Shown: positions 25,033-37,847, counted from the stretch's first letter. The stretch: 64,000 nt of DNA from Cubamyces lactineus (GCA_022376465.1 JACDTU010000014.1:558001-622000); one strand, 5' to 3'. The notes: generated by a model from the sequence alone, not told the origin. A program made the numbers and translations.

Positions 25033-27070
25033 ATGAAAGCCTCGACCCCGCTCTCTCTGTCCCTCCTCCTTCTCTCTTCGTACGACCTCGTCAATGCTGC
25101 GAGGCTCAGTATACACGCCCGTCCAAAGCAGAAGCGCGTGGGTGTCATTGGCGGATCGAGATTCGACAGGAGAGCAAGCGTCGTAGGCAACACCTCCGTA
25201 GGTGACGTCGGAGATGTCGACTATACCACAGACATCACACTCGGAGGCAAGAAGTTCACCGTTCAGATAGACACGGGCAGGTGCGTGTCCAAGGCCGTGT
25301 CTCAGGGCCGCTCTACTCACTTTACGTAGTTCCGATCTATGGGTGGCGGGTAATGTGCCTAACACCAAGAACACCGGGCATGTCACCAAAGTCCAGTATG
25401 CAGTCGACTCGGTAGAAGGTAAGACGCCTTACCCATTGCATGCGTAGATACGTGCTATACTAAAGTGGGCCGCCAACTCCGCAGGGAATATTTTGACTTC
25501 GACCTTAGAGTTCGCGGGTTATACCGTAGACGACCAGGCTTTCAGTCAGTGGCGAGCGTCAATATGCCTACTCTTCTCAGCTCATTCCTTGTCTATGCTT
25601 CAGTCAGCGTGCCAACCTCTAGTCAAAATCCTGATGGCCAGGGCTTGATTGGACTGGGGCCTAATACTGGCTCGCAAGTCCGAACCTCCCTCGGAAGCCC
25701 AGGGGGAGACGCCGTCCTTGACAGAATATTCCAACAAAACACTACTACGCCCAACTATATCACCATCTTATTGGGCCGTATACGCGACCCCACCGATCCT
25801 CCAACGGGTGACCTGACAGTCGGGGAGCTGCTTCCCGGGTATGAGAAGATCACCTCTCAGCCAAAGTTGCCCGTGTCCGTCGTGGCCAGGGACAACGTGG
25901 GTAACCAGCACTGGCAAATTCTTCTTGACGCGGATGGGATCATTGGACCTGCGGGAGACAATGTCATTGAGGAGATGAATATCGAGACGGTGGTTGGCTC
26001 GACACCAAATGATAAGCAGCTTACAGTGAGTATAATGGTCTTGGGATATACGGCCCCGCGGCTGATCCTGCGCAGGTTGTCCTTGATACCGGATATTCAT
26101 TACCACAAGTACCCTCGTGAGTTCGCGAGCTTCCTCCTAAGTAAAGCCCATGTTGAAGATGCATGTCCAGACGAGTAGCAGAAGCGTTCTACAAGAACGT
26201 CCCGGGCGCATCATTAGTCAACCGGCCAGATCTGAACGGCCAGATCTGGGAGCTACCCTGCGACAAGGAGGTCAACGTCACCTTCAAATTCGGCGGTGAC
26301 AGCTTCCACATCCACCCGTTGGACGCGAACCTCGACCTCAACCTCACGAACTCGCAAGGGCAGCACATCTGCGTCGGCGCGGTTCGTATACGTTCTCTGA
26401 TGTTCACAGTCGCGTCGCTGCTATCGGTCTGATCACTGTTTTGTGTTTCCTGTCCCTCAATGCAGTTCCAGCCCATGAGCGCACAAGACGGTTCCACCTA
26501 CGACATGATTTTCGGCATGGCGTTCTGTAAGATCTCCTATCTCCGTACGCTAACGCCACCGACAATCACTGACCTACTGCGTTTCACCGCTCCTCCCTTC
26601 CACCCTCATCATACCCAGTGCGCAACGCCTACACGTACATCAACTTCGGCGACTTCGTCGACGGCTCGAGTTCCTCCACCGCCGATCCGTACGTGCAGCT
26701 ACTGTCGACGACAAACGACACCGCCGAGGCGCACGCCGACTTCGTGCGCGTGCGCGGGAACAGCCCATGGACGCCCTCCGGCGCGACGCTCGGCGAGCGC
26801 CTGCACGCGCGCCTGCCGCTCATCATCGGGCTCAGCGCGGCGGCGGGCGTCGTGCTCCTGCTCGCATTCGGCGCGTGCTGCTACTTCTCGCGCCGCGACA
26901 AGCGCAGGCGCGTCGCGTTCTTCCGCTCGACGTACCAGCCGCTGCACGACCCCGCGCCCCCGGAGGCGCACGATCTGCACCTCGTCAACAACCACGGCCA
27001 GCAGCCGGCGGGGGGCTTCCAGCCTGGGTACCAGCCGGGGTACTCGAACCCGTGGGACGCGCGGTATTGA
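25033..27070 (+). CDS. membrane-anchored aspartic protease (A1 family), paralogue B
   Basis: Eight exons: 25033-25280, 25330-25418, 25485-25544, 25604-26025, 26076-26116, 26171-26381, 26466-26526 and 26619-27070, giving 527 aa. Signal peptide; first active site [10 protein letters not shown] across intron 1; second VVLDTGYSLPQVP; GLIGLGPNTGSQV and HWQILLDADG shared with paralogue A. A helix near the C-terminus (LPLIIGLSAAAGVVLLLAF) and a basic stop-transfer (RRDKRRR) make it type I membrane protein; the cytosolic tail ends in a Pro/Gly/Tyr-rich stretch (GFQPGYQPGYSNPW). It has three extra introns relative to paralogue A. Both catalytic Asp residues are kept, so it should be active. Confidence 0.92.
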
Positions 27071-28944
27071 GTGCGGATGATGCGGGTCGTGCGGTGAGGG
27101 CTGCGCTCGTCGCCGGCACTCGTGTCTCTCGTTTTCATTCCACCCGTATGGGGTTTCCGTTGGATGGGATTTGCTTGTTTGTGAGATCGATACCTGCCTG
27201 TACCACTGTGTACACCACTACCACTACGACCCGACCATGGCCGCTATTACTACGCACGGACCTTGCGAGGATGACTGACTGCCTTTTACCTAGAGCTGCG
27301 TACTCTTGGTGTCACCATCTACTGTGATTAATTTATCTGCTTTCGACTTCAATGACTTTCTCTGCCTCAGAATCGTTCCTCGTCGGCACTTGCGAACCCC
27401 GGGCGCTGTGACTGCTACTTAGGCTGTCTATAGCTATGCGCGAGGTACAGTATACGTGGTTTCGGAGACGACGTGTGCAAGGCACCTTGTCAACGTCCTC
27501 CGGTCCTACCAGCAGCGGATGTTTGTAGAAGAGCATATCTGACGATATCGGGCATGTCTACCGTGACCCATGTCCACGGTACCCACAGACCACGCCGGCC
27601 ATCGATCGCACCGACACACACTGACAGCTGCAGCTCACAAGGGACAACAGACACGGCACATATCGAACTCGTGAGCCCGTCGTCCGAGGCACCGACTCGC
27701 CCGGCGCCGACCTTCGATAACTTCGATTCGATTCGTGTGTTCGAACGGTCCAGGACAAGTGTCAAGCCAAGGCGACGGTCCGATCGGCGAAAACGTTCAC
27801 CCGCCGAGTGGTCCACAGGCCACGGCGCACGCCCGCCGCGACGGCGCCCGTCGCGCGATGAGCATGAGCAAGGGCTAAGGGCCAAGGCACCCGCCCGGCG
27901 CAGCAGTGCGCCGATCGAACGGGGCGGCGGGGTCTGAGCTCAAAGTTCAACGTGCGGTCACGAATGATGGTGGTGGTGGGACCGACGCGCCGAGCCCGAC
28001 GCGTGTGCGGTGTTCGGCACCGGGTCGGCGGGCTGGTCTCGGACTCTTCGCCGCTGGAAGTTGTGACTTGTTGGCCTTGGAAGGCTAACGCCAGAGGGGT
28101 GAAGCTCGAGTCCTGGTATTCTAGGTTTTTTTTCTGTGGGCGTCCAGACTTCAGAGCAACGGGCCCCTCGCTGATGGGTTCATGGGACGACCCAGACGAG
28201 GCCTTGTGAAACATTTTCAAGGAACGTCAGAGAAGGAGAGCTCTAGAAAAGTGCGAGTGAAAACGAGACGAGAAAAAGCGAGAGAAAAAACAGATTAATC
28301 CGGCCAGGACGAGATCATATGTACATGGGGGGACGTAAGCGACCGCGGTCAGCCATTGGGGGTAGAGGTAAGAGATACCGGTGAAGAAAGCACAAGTGAC
28401 AAAGGGCGTAAGCAGCAGCGCCATTCAGCGCAGCCGCGCATATCATTACAGGGAGAGTCGTATAGGTCGTTCCAAATGCCAGTCGAGTCGGGTTGAGTCA
28501 AGTCGGTGCGTGGCTTGCAAACAGCCATCCAGAATGTCTTCGAATGCGAATCCGCCGAGCCGCCGTACGGCGTGCGTCCGCCGCCATCTCCAAGTCCGAG
28601 GTCCAATCCAACATATCCGGTGCGATCGCCAGTCGAGGTAGAGTAAGCAAGGATCCTTGCACTGCCGGCCGTCGAGCTGCTGCTGCGGCCCATGGGGCCC
28701 CATACGTGATACCGTAGACGTCACCACCAAAGTCGTCGCAGCCCCGCCCGCCCCCGCACATTTGCGCGTTTCAGTCTGCCGAACTCCAACGAGAAAGACA
28801 GGGGCGACCAGGAGGCTCGGCAGCGGCACCCTCCCTCTTCCTTTGTAAGCATCGCCTGCTGCGACCCCGCTCCCGCAATCCGCACCGCATCGCACCGCAC
28901 CGAACACCCCCTCAGGCCCGAAGCTAGCGGGGCGCACGTCCGGC
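27071..28944. other. long intergenic region
   Basis: About 1.9 kb between the 3' ends of the protease (+) and the Ysc84-like gene (-). The GC-rich part at 27470-28220 has overlapping frames over 130 codons on both strands, including a minus ATG frame at 28220-27762, but none has a motif. I see no supported gene. Confidence 0.35.
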
Positions 28945-30042
28945 TCAGTGGCCTTCGGCGTCGAACACGGTGCCTCCATGGCGGATGTCGAGGTGGTCGC
29001 CTGTCGCGGTGGGCACGTATGCGTTCTCGGGGAGGCCAGACTCGTCGATGCCCTCCGCGGCCTCAATGACCTCGTACAGCTTCGACGCGACCTCGGGTGG
29101 GGGCACGCGTCCGCTCAAGATGTCGCGCGCAGGGACCGCACTCCCGTAAAAGTCCCGGTTCGCGTCCTTGCGCTCGATCAGCACCGTGCCCTCCAGCGAG
29201 AGCCCAGCGAAGAGACCTGTGTGACGTCACACGTCAGCGTTCCGTCCCCTTCTGCAGTATGATCACCTTATGGCTGGATCGCACGAGATGCCTCTGCGCA
29301 GTGCCCAGCGGAGACACGGCCAGAGGGGTAGAGCTCAGATAGGGAATGGACATACCTTTCGACTTGGAGTATGAGAACATTGGGGCAGGGTGCGCGAGGG
29401 ACGCCTGCACGGCGCCGCCTGTGCCAATAGGGCCCGCTGCAGCGCTGATGTTGCCGCCGATGGTGACATTGCCTCCCATCGCGAATGCACGGACGGCCTC
29501 TTCGCTGTTGAGGACGATAACGAAATCCGTGATGTCTGCTCCGATCTGAAGACCCCAACCGACGCCCCCGGTCGCGATGCACGACGGGGCGGACCACGAG
29601 CCGTCTGGCAGTCGCGCGATGACGATCCCCGAGCCTGCCTTGCCAGAGAACACGAACCCTGCCTTGACCACGGAGAAGATGGCGAGACCTGGGTGGAGGA
29701 ATGTCGGACGGGGAGCGGTGAAGATGCACGGTATTAAACACTTACCTCGCGCACGCTGCAGCACGGCTTTGGGAATGGAATTGAGTGCAGACTCAGGGTG
29801 CTCGGGATCAGCTGAACGAGAGCACACGATCATGAGCTTGCTGTGCAGCATATACAACGTTCCGACTCACCCAGGAAGCTCTCCAAGATCTTAGCAGCCT
29901 TATCTGCCTCTCCGGGTAGGGAAAAGCCCTGGACAAAGTGTTGCGATTCGTTCGCAATCTTGTTCGAGCCCTCTTTCAAAAACGCCGTCGCCTGCATGCC
30001 CGCCTTCTGGGCACCCTTACGGAACTTGTCCAGCATAGACAT
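28945..30042 (-). CDS. Ysc84/SH3YL1 (DUF500) domain protein
   Basis: Four exons: 30042-29871, 29811-29746, 29688-29356 and 29216-28945, giving 280 aa. The whole protein is one SYLF/Ysc84 module: an N-terminal amphipathic segment, then PKAVLQRARGLAIFSVVKAG, GSGIVIARLPDGSWSAPSC, GGVGWGLQIGADITDFVIVL and FSYSKSKGLFAGLSLEGT. Family members bind phosphoinositides and actin at endocytic patches. The SH3 domain of yeast Ysc84 is absent, so this is a SYLF-only form. A single TTAGGGTT occurs upstream at about 30223-30230, outside the coding region. Confidence 0.92.
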
Positions 30043-32072
30043 TGTGTGAGAACTCCCAGTGTGCGTGTCGTAAAATGGGGGTATTGAGGACAGAAACAGT
30101 CAGTGTGTGTGCAGTCAGAATGGAGTGTCTGTACAAGACGTCGCCGCTGCCGTCCAGCCATCCATCGCCGCAGCGACTCGCAAGCGCCCATTACGCCACG
30201 ACGGCTGTGCCGTTGCTCTGAGGTTAGGGTTCTGAACGCTATCACATGTTGTGACGTCCTCGGTAGCTCGAATGCGCTCGAAGAGAGGTCTAGGGGCTAG
30301 AGGTCGGGGATAGCAGTGCCTGATGCTTTTCACTGGAAGGGTCGAGCTGGAAGAGGGTTGAGTTGCAGAAGAGGCTACCCCAGACTTCCCCAGAGCCCCA
30401 GGCTGCCCCGGACTGCAGCTGGTTTCATCGAGGGAGTCGGAGGGGCTGGATGAGCCTGAGAGCTGAAGACGAGAATAGGTGCTACTCCTGCCTCACAGTC
30501 TTGGCGCAGATGTTTGACGGTAATTCTGATAACCTGAGGTCATCGACAGGTACGTACATGATCACAAGGCCACTGCCAGCATGGACGAAGCTCAGAGCAA
30601 AATGTCGCGAGCATCAGAGCGTTCGCTCAAACAGACTGCCTGCCCACCTGCTGATCGCGCGCTCGTGTCGCAGGTGATCGAGGATAACTCGCCGGCGGTA
30701 CACATCCAGTGGCTCGTCGGTACTAAATCGACTAACAACGCCCACGAGGAGATGCGTATCGACGGATTGAGTCGAAATCGTATCATGTACGTATTCCTCC
30801 AGGGCTGCGGGTGGCCGTAGCGGAACAAGCGTGTGTGTCAGAAGCTGCGCGAGTGCAACCCATGACCAAAGGTTTGGTAAGTGACCGAGCGCGAAGAAGC
30901 GCGTTATCGTCGTCGTCAATGCAGACAAGCTCGTCGTGTACCCCGCGCGGGGACGTGAGAGACGAGTTTCGTTGACGTTTCTGGATGCAGTCTGAGGGGG
31001 GACCGTGGACCTGCATGCCGATAGATGTGGATGTAGGTTTAGGCGAAGGTGCAGAAAACTTGAAGTCGGATAGAGAGCGGCGGCATGCTTGGCTCGGAAA
31101 CCTCCTCAGGGAGACCGACTCTGTAGGAACAGAAAGGCACAGTACGTACAGGTACGAACGTTCCGATGGGCCTCGAGGAATATTATTGCGTGTGCCTTAG
31201 GAGCCGAAGGTCCGTGATCGAGGTGGTTCCGGACGTACAGACCGAGCGGCGCACCATTCGTCCACGTACAAATTGCAGCATGCTCTAAGACGTTTATACG
31301 CCGAGTAGCATACAACGTATCCGAGCTCTAAACGACGTCAAGAGGCCGTCGAAGTATGATTTGCATGAAGGCTACGGAAATGAACGGGAGCGAGGCTGCT
31401 CGGGACGCGTGTTGAGTGTACGTCCGGAATACGTAGGCCGCATGCCCAGGCGAACCGTCTGGGCTGTTCGGAGGAGGGAAAAAGCGTCGGCCAGGGGCAT
31501 AGTACCCAACGCGTCGGAGGCAGCGATGTCTAGCTGAGTTTGGTGAAAGTCAGAGCCAGATGGACGGAGTGGTTGCCCACGGGGAAGGAGGAGAGGAGAG
31601 GATGGAGGCGCAGCGGAGGGACGAGATTTGGATCGGGAGTGATCGCGCCGTGTGGACCGGTGATCGAGAGGACGGGTGGACAGATCATCATCATCCTGGG
31701 CCACCTGGGCGCTTACCGGCCGCTGCATGACCACGGCGAGAGCGTTGTAGGCTGGATAACAGAATTTGTATGCACCAGAACCGGCATCAGCGTTTTCTCG
31801 TCATGAGATGCGTTCTCCATTTCCCTTACCGCGTTCGTTCTTGCATCACAGTGGGGCGTCACTTGCCCCGGCCCCGGCCCTTATCCTCCCCCGTCCGAAC
31901 TCAGGCCCAGCCACTCCGACCGCCGTCTGAACTGCTTAACCACCCCGTACGTTCCCTCTATATAGAACTCTCCCTCTCGCCCTCTATTTAACCACCTCCT
32001 GCCCTGTCCTCTCAAGGCCTCTTTGCCCCGGTCTTTCCGTCCCTTCCCTCCCCCTCCCCCTCCTCCGCTATC
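30043..32072. other. long divergent intergenic region
   Basis: About 2 kb with the promoter of the Ysc84-like gene on the left and of the aquaporin on the right. A possible minus-strand gene around 31830-31370 begins with a credible ATG frame ending in GTAAGC, but I cannot find an acceptor that keeps it open over a recognisable protein. Not called. Confidence 0.35.
31958..31965 (+). promoter_or_regulatory. TATA box of the aquaporin gene
   Basis: CTATATAG about 110 bp before the ATG, followed by a strongly pyrimidine-rich leader. Confidence 0.5.
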
Positions 32073-33530
32073 ATGCCTGGTTCGTTGAGCAAGCGTACCC
32101 TCACCTCCTCCGATGCCTCCAAGTACACCAAGGAGATGAGGGAGCACGAGCAGATCGAGAACGCCGACATGTCGATGCGCAGTGTCGACGAGTCTGTCGA
32201 CCCCGACATTCTCGAGCACTACACCCGCTACCCGAACAGGTGGTCAAGGATTCGGTAAGCCTCGTCCGCCCCACCCACACTCGCTCGCAATGCTCATTCG
32301 ATTCCAGTGAATACATCAGGGAACCCGCCGCCGAGTTCTTCGGAGTGATGATCCTCATCATCTTCGGAAACGGCGTCGACTGCCAGGTCGTTCTGTCAAA
32401 GAACCCCAAGGTAGCCGCCTCACCCTTCGGTGTAAGTAAACCTTGTTCTAGACGCGTCGCGCGTCCGATGAGCTCACCCTCGCGCTCCACAGGACTACCT
32501 CTCTCTGAACTTCGGCTGGGCGGTCGGTACCGCCCTCGGTGTCTGGGTCTCTGGTGGTGTTTCCGGCGGACATATTAACCCTGCGGTCACGCTCGCGCTC
32601 GCGACCTTCCGCGACTTCCCGTGGCGCAAGGTCCCGGCGTACATCTTTGCTCAGCTCATGGGTGGCCTCTGCGGCGCCGGCATCATCTACGCGAACTACA
32701 TCCACGCGATCGACCTCGTTGAGGGTGGCCGGCACATTCGTACCGTTCCTGGCACTGCGAGTCTGTTTTCGACGTATGCGGTAGGTGCTATTTGTATTGC
32801 GGTCTCTCACGGACGGGTTCTGATAGCTTGTTCGCCTCCAGCTCGACTACATGACCTCAGTATCATGCTGGTTCGATGAGGTACGCATTCCGACTTATCC
32901 ACGCTTTACGTTCTCATGCTCAAGAGCCGTCGTTAGTTCCTAGGCACTGCGGTTCTCCTCATCGTCGTGTGTGCTATTACCGACGCACGGAACGGTCCCC
33001 CGCCTCCCGGCCTCGTTCCCCTCGTCCTGTTCATTATGATTCTCGGTATTGGTGCTGCTCTCGGAATGCAAACCGGTACGTCTTTGTTACTGAATAGAAT
33101 CCCTGAACCTACCCGCTAATCATCGTGCAGGCTATGCCATCAACCCTGCGCGCGACCTCGGCCCGCGGTTGTTGACTGCCATGGTTGGGTATGGCGGAGA
33201 TGTCTTCACCTTCAGGTCACACTACTGGCTGTGGTGCCCAGTCATTGCTCCGATCGTTGGTGGTCTCGGTACGCATCTGTGCTCGTGCACTTTTCCATCC
33301 AAGCAAACTGACACTTCTCCGTAGTCGGTACATTCATCTACGACCTGCTTTTCTTCACCGGTGGCGAGAGTCTCCTGAACAGGCCGTAAGTCTCCTCATG
33401 CGCGATACACCGTGGAGCCCTCATCTTGATAACTGCTTTCCTCATCAGAAACGCAAAAGCACGAGCCCTTCACGAGCGTGCAGCGAACGCCGAGCGCCAG
33501 CGGCCCATCGCCGGCGTCGAGATGGTCTAA
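32073..33530 (+). CDS. aquaglyceroporin (MIP family)
   Basis: Eight exons: 32073-32254, 32308-32431, 32493-32780, 32842-32880, 32937-33075, 33131-33268, 33325-33385 and 33449-33530, giving 350 aa. Six helices and two half-helices are recognisable. The first pore motif is HINPAVT (Asn131), the second YAINPARD (Asn262). The Asp after the second NPA box (NPARD) and the size are typical of glycerol-conducting channels rather than strict water channels. The N-terminal 60 residues are hydrophilic and cytosolic. Predicted role: passive flux of glycerol, water or small solutes across the plasma membrane. Confidence 0.95.
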
Positions 33531-34763
33531 CGGCCATCGACGATCCTCCATGTGTTTCGGCGTTTCCCCCACTTCCCCCTTTCTCTATTCCTTGATGTCC
33601 GCCCCCGCCCCCGCTCATGTATTCATAGATCCTCGCACCCCTTTCTCCCTCGGCTACCTCAAAATCCGTTCCCCCCATATGCGCTAGCTGCGCGCGCCCC
33701 CCGGCACGCATCGCGGCGCCATCCATCATCACCCCCGCGCACCCCCATCACGCCAGCCCTTACCGTACTCCACTGATTTACGATACATCCCTTCAGTCAT
33801 CCCGTCGCCGACACACGGACTCACTGCACATTGCCCGCACCCGCACCCGCATCCTCTTTTTCTTTCTTCCTTCCCGTTCTTCCTGCTTTTTGCTTCTTGG
33901 GGCTTCTTGGGTATCAGGCGGCATCCTCGGGCTGCTGCTTCTGTTGCTGCTGTCGTCGCGGGCTGCCTCCGCGCACCACTTCTGTTGCTGTTGTGTTGTA
34001 CGAATTCGGCCGGCACGGCTGCCTCGCTCTCCTCCTCGTCCGATGTTGTATTGTAGTAGTGGTACTAGTAGCAGTAGTACACGTCCTCACCACCGTCTCC
34101 GCCGTCCCCAGTGCCTCGGTGCCAGGTGCAGAGCTATCTTTGCCACCGTCGCCGCCGTCGTGATACCGCCATACCCGCTTTTCTTAGAGTCAGTGTTGAA
34201 CGCTGGGGTGTCGGGTGCGCGTCGCCTGCGTGTTCCCGTGCCCGTTCTACTTAGAGTAAGTACATATACTGTCTTTGCTGTCACGCTCTTGAATCACACA
34301 CACTCCTTTGTCCTGACCTCCGAGGTTTGTGTCTCACAGTCCTCCTCCCTTTTCTGAACCTTCTTCAGTGTGGACGGGTCTCTTGAGCATCCGGTTTCTG
34401 GCAATAACTCTGAGCCACGCTTGGCACCGGCAACCTTGACTGGTACTGTAATTTCTGAAACGTTCAGCGTCTCCAGTGCCTCAGGTCCAGCTATATATGT
34501 AGTAACCCATGGCATGTTTGAACCGATGGTGACCTACTACCGATTTACTATATTAATGGCAGGCGAATAAGTGCATCTGGCGTCACCGACAAGTCACAAC
34601 ATGCACTTCACAGTCTCCAATTGACGGGTACCTGCAGGCACCCGATCATGTTCTCGGTATGACAGATCGCCGCTAAGCACCCAGGCTAGTGTCAGTGTCG
34701 CCGCTTAACATGGTCGACCTGAACAGGTGAGATTAGGGGGCTAAGTGGGGGAAAAAGAGTGCC
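33531..34763. other. intergenic region
   Basis: The 3' flank of the aquaporin, very pyrimidine-rich from 33540 to 34100. Long Ser/Pro/Leu/Cys-rich frames on both strands are composition artefacts. No gene is recognised up to the tRNA. Confidence 0.45.
34752..34756 (-). terminator. Pol III terminator of tRNA-Gly
   Basis: A run of five T on the minus strand, eight bases after the discriminator position of the tRNA. Confidence 0.7.
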
Positions 34764-34834
34764 TGCATTAAGGGGGAATCGAACCCCCGGCGGGTCGATG
34801 GCAACGACCCAGGTTACCACTACCCCATTAATGC
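34764..34834 (-). tRNA. tRNA-Gly(GCC)
   Basis: 71 nt including the discriminator A. The acceptor stem GCATTAA/TTAATGC pairs fully. The anticodon stem GGGTC/GACCC flanks the loop TTGCCAT with anticodon GCC (complement of 34800-34802). The T arm reads CGGGGGTTCGATTCCCCC and doubles as B box. No intron. The sequence is identical to the plus-strand copy at 44481-44551. Confidence 0.96.
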
Positions 34835-35027
34835 GTTGAGATAGAGTCACAGCTCAGTGTCCTTGTCTCCGGTCACAATGTATGCGAGTTCTTTCCTCAC
34901 AAGTCCCACTGGCCAGGAAAGTCCACCGGCTAGGAAAGCTAGACGCTACAGTACAATACAATGAGAGGTTGGTCTAGGATACAAAGGAGCCCATGGTGCT
35001 AGGGGGAAAGCGATCGCATACACAGCT

Positions 35028-36629
35028 TCATCGCAACCTGGCTGCCTTGGCGGGTGCTGCCCGCCCAGAGGCACCTGCGCCTCCATCTACTTTACGCTTC
35101 AGGTTCTTGCCGGTACCAGACGGTTTCCCTGCCACACTGGTACGCGGCTTCGTAGACGTCCGCTTCTGTAGGAATGAGTATCAGCATGCACAGGCACACC
35201 TATACCAGCATCGTCACCGTACCTTGGGACCCAGCAGCAACTCGTCATCTTCGTCTTCATCATCCTCGTCTTCAGGGTCATCTCCGAACTGGTCGGTCTC
35301 ACCATCATTTCCAACGTCCGGTGTCACCTCGTCCTCGTCCCAATCCTGTACAATGCGTCTTCGCCGTGATGATGCATTCGACGTGCGTCGTTTCCTGTTG
35401 CTTGGAGGGGCCGGTGGATTGTCATTGGGCTCGTAGACTGAGCCAGAGCGTGCGGACTCTCGGTCGTCAAGTCCCTCCTCATCTGGTTCCTCCTCTTTCA
35501 CGTCTACGATCGCTGTCACGCGGCGTATGACACGCTGCGTAGGCTCAATCATGACCTGCGAGTCTCGGTGCGCAGAAGAGAGCCTTGAAGCGGATGTGCG
35601 AGGCCCGGTCCTACTGCTTCCGCTAGCCCGGGTAATATCTACGGTGGGTTGGTCTTTTCGCCGTGGTGCATTCGGACGTACGGGGGAGCCGCCGCGAGAT
35701 CGTTGTTGGTCAGAGTGTCTTTGGACGGCACCGTGAGAACTTTGTGCAGCCGTTGTCTTCGCCTTGCGTGCAGTCGGCGGAGGGGGTTGGTCCTCATCCA
35801 GAGGTGCTTGAGCAGTCCTGCGAGGGGTTCCACCAACCCTTTGTGCCGCTGATGCGCGCTTGGGTGCAGATGTAGATGCAGATGGTTCGGGTATCTCAGT
35901 GTAGGCTACTCGTGGTGTATAGGGTGTGGTATATGCGTGGGCTGCAGCGTTCCACTGCCGGTTCAGGTGAGCCAAGGTGGATAGGGCTTCGCTGCAAGTG
36001 GCACGTACGGCTAGTTGACCTGCAATTAGGTCGTCTATCCGGGCAGACAGACGACTTCGTTCGTGCTCGGCCCTGCGGTATTGTTCCTTCCAGTCGTCTA
36101 TTTCCTGTCGACTGGACTCTTCCAGGCGTGTGAGCTGAGTCTTCCATTGGTCGACTTCGTTCCGCAATTGCGCGATGGTCTCAGCTTGATGCTTGATCTG
36201 GGAGAACATTGTTGGCTGCCTGTAGCTCTGGGAGGTCATGCGAGAGCTTACCGTCATATCAGACTTCTCCAGCTGGATGGCAGTGGACTATTAGGAGAAT
36301 GTTTTGTGAGAACGAAACAGTCGCACTCACAGCAGCTCGCCATCCCTCTTCTCGCATCTCCAAATCCTTCGCATCAAGTTGCGCTTCATGGAGAGCCTTC
36401 AGTGCGTCATCCCGCTCCGATCGTAGCTGTGCGACCTCCGCCCGGGCTTGCTCTTGAACTGCAGTGAACTAAGCCACCGGAACACTGTCTAGTAAGTGAA
36501 CGTCACAGTAAGTTTAGGGATGCGTGTACAAACCGCCACTGTAGCAGCTCGAGTCAGGTTTGTGAGGGCATCGGAAGTCGCAGTGGAGGAAGAAGGGGCC
36601 GCGGGCATTGACTTCGATACCCCAGGCAT
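35028..36629 (-). CDS. coiled-coil protein with basic/acidic tail, unknown function
   Basis: Four exons: 36629-36534, 36468-36331, 36287-35223 and 35165-35028, giving 478 aa. Residues of exon 2 and early exon 3 form heptad-rich coiled coils (AQLRSERDDALKALHEAQ, ETIAQLRNEVDQWKTQL, RRAEHERSRLSARIDDL). The middle is Ser/Pro/Arg-rich and disordered. The C-terminus alternates basic clusters (RKRRTSN, RRRR) with an acidic run (DDPEDEDDEDEDDE). A 54-nt stretch within exon 3 just after the TCTGATATGACG has GTAAGC and CAG ends and could be an optional in-frame intron, which would leave 460 aa. A nuclear role is likely from composition only. Confidence 0.7.
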
Positions 36630-36812
36630 GGATGGACGGAACCGACGAATGACGATGGCATTAGGCGCGTTCAGACGCGGTTGTGGCGACTAGACTGATG
36701 CTCATCATTCAACTCCGAAAGGACTGCCTTTAGACCAGGGATTAGTAGTGCACACTCCGAAAGCAACGCGTTGCCTATGACTATGACGCAACGCGCGTGA
36801 GGGACGTGCCTC
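36630..36812. promoter_or_regulatory. compact divergent promoter
   Basis: Only 183 bp separate the two divergent ATGs of the coiled-coil gene and the OGFr-domain gene, so both promoters must overlap. Confidence 0.55.
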
Positions 36813-37847
36813 ATGGCTTCACTACGCGTCTTCAGCCACTGCAGCACCTCGCATCTCCGGTGCGCTCACTTCGCCTCGTCTACCTTGTCTAAATCTCATC
36901 CTCTTCGTCGTCTCACCTCTACTATGTCATTGCCGAGAGATATCAAAGAGTTTCTCGAGGGATACCCTCGCCTACCAGACGATCCAAAGCTCAATGCCAA
37001 CTTCGAGTTCTACTCGAACAAGCTGCGGTGTCGACCAGACAATCTCCTGATCGACGAGCTGCATAGGCAGTACGCCTGCACTACCTACCCGTTTATGCTT
37101 CAGCGAACTTATGTTCCCAAAGGTGGCAAGGAGACTACTCCAAGCTTGAGTACAAACATGGTTTCATTCAGTGGCTGTGAGTTAGATTTGGCGTCGATCC
37201 AGTGTTCGCACAAGCTCAAGAACGGCTGCATGCGATATATAGCTTTCCGATACAGGAAGACGGAGTGAATCACGAAGCGCGGCGTTTACAAAAGCACGAG
37301 ATAACAGCCATGAAGTCAGACACTGCTATCATGAGACGACTGCTTCGCTCGTACACCATGATGCTCGACTTCTACGGCATGCAACTCATATCTCAAAACA
37401 CGGGTGAGCTTCGACGCACAGACAACTGGAAAGAAAGATACCGCAACCTTTCTCGTAAGTCACGACTATGATGCGACAGTGGTCTCACTTTATCATGAGA
37501 GGCCTTTAGGTGCGACGCATAACAATTTGCGCATTTCCCGCATCCTGAAGTGCTTATCCGAGTTTGGTTTGGAGCACCTGAACGCCGGCTTCCTGCTCTT
37601 CGTACTAGCCGAGCAAAGTGAGAACAATCAGCTCAATACATCAATGATTCGGAGCAGCATGGACCGGTGGTGGATCAATTGCCTGAGGAATGAGGAAGAG
37701 AGGGATTGGATCGGAGAGATGGTGGAGAGGGTAAGGACACTACCGGACTTCGTGTTCACGGATGAGGCGTATCGGGCGGCGTTGAAGAGGAGGGAAGAGG
37801 AAGGATCGTTCAGGGAGACTACAGGGGAAACAACAGGAGATGCTTGA
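36813..37847 (+). CDS. OGFr-domain protein (opioid growth factor receptor-like)
   Basis: Four exons: 36813-37069, 37123-37176, 37243-37454 and 37510-37847, giving 286 aa. The conserved OGFr N-terminal domain covers most of it: FEFYSNKLRCRPDNLLIDELH, QGDYSKLEYKHGFIQWLFPI, then SHNNLRISRILKCL-like NNLRISRILKCLSEFGLEHL. In animals this domain belongs to a nuclear-envelope-associated receptor; the fungal function is unknown. An in-frame ATG at 36924 (MSLPRDIKEF) is an alternative start; the first 37 residues are Ser/Arg/His-rich and could be a targeting extension. Confidence 0.87.

Noticed and set aside
27762..28220. Minus-strand frame starting with ATG at 28220
   Set aside because: Arg/Pro/Ser-rich, overlaps an equally long plus-strand frame, and lacks motifs.
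31370..31830. Possible two-exon minus-strand gene
   Set aside because: The first exon is credible, but no acceptor gives a continuation that looks like a protein; transcript data would be needed.
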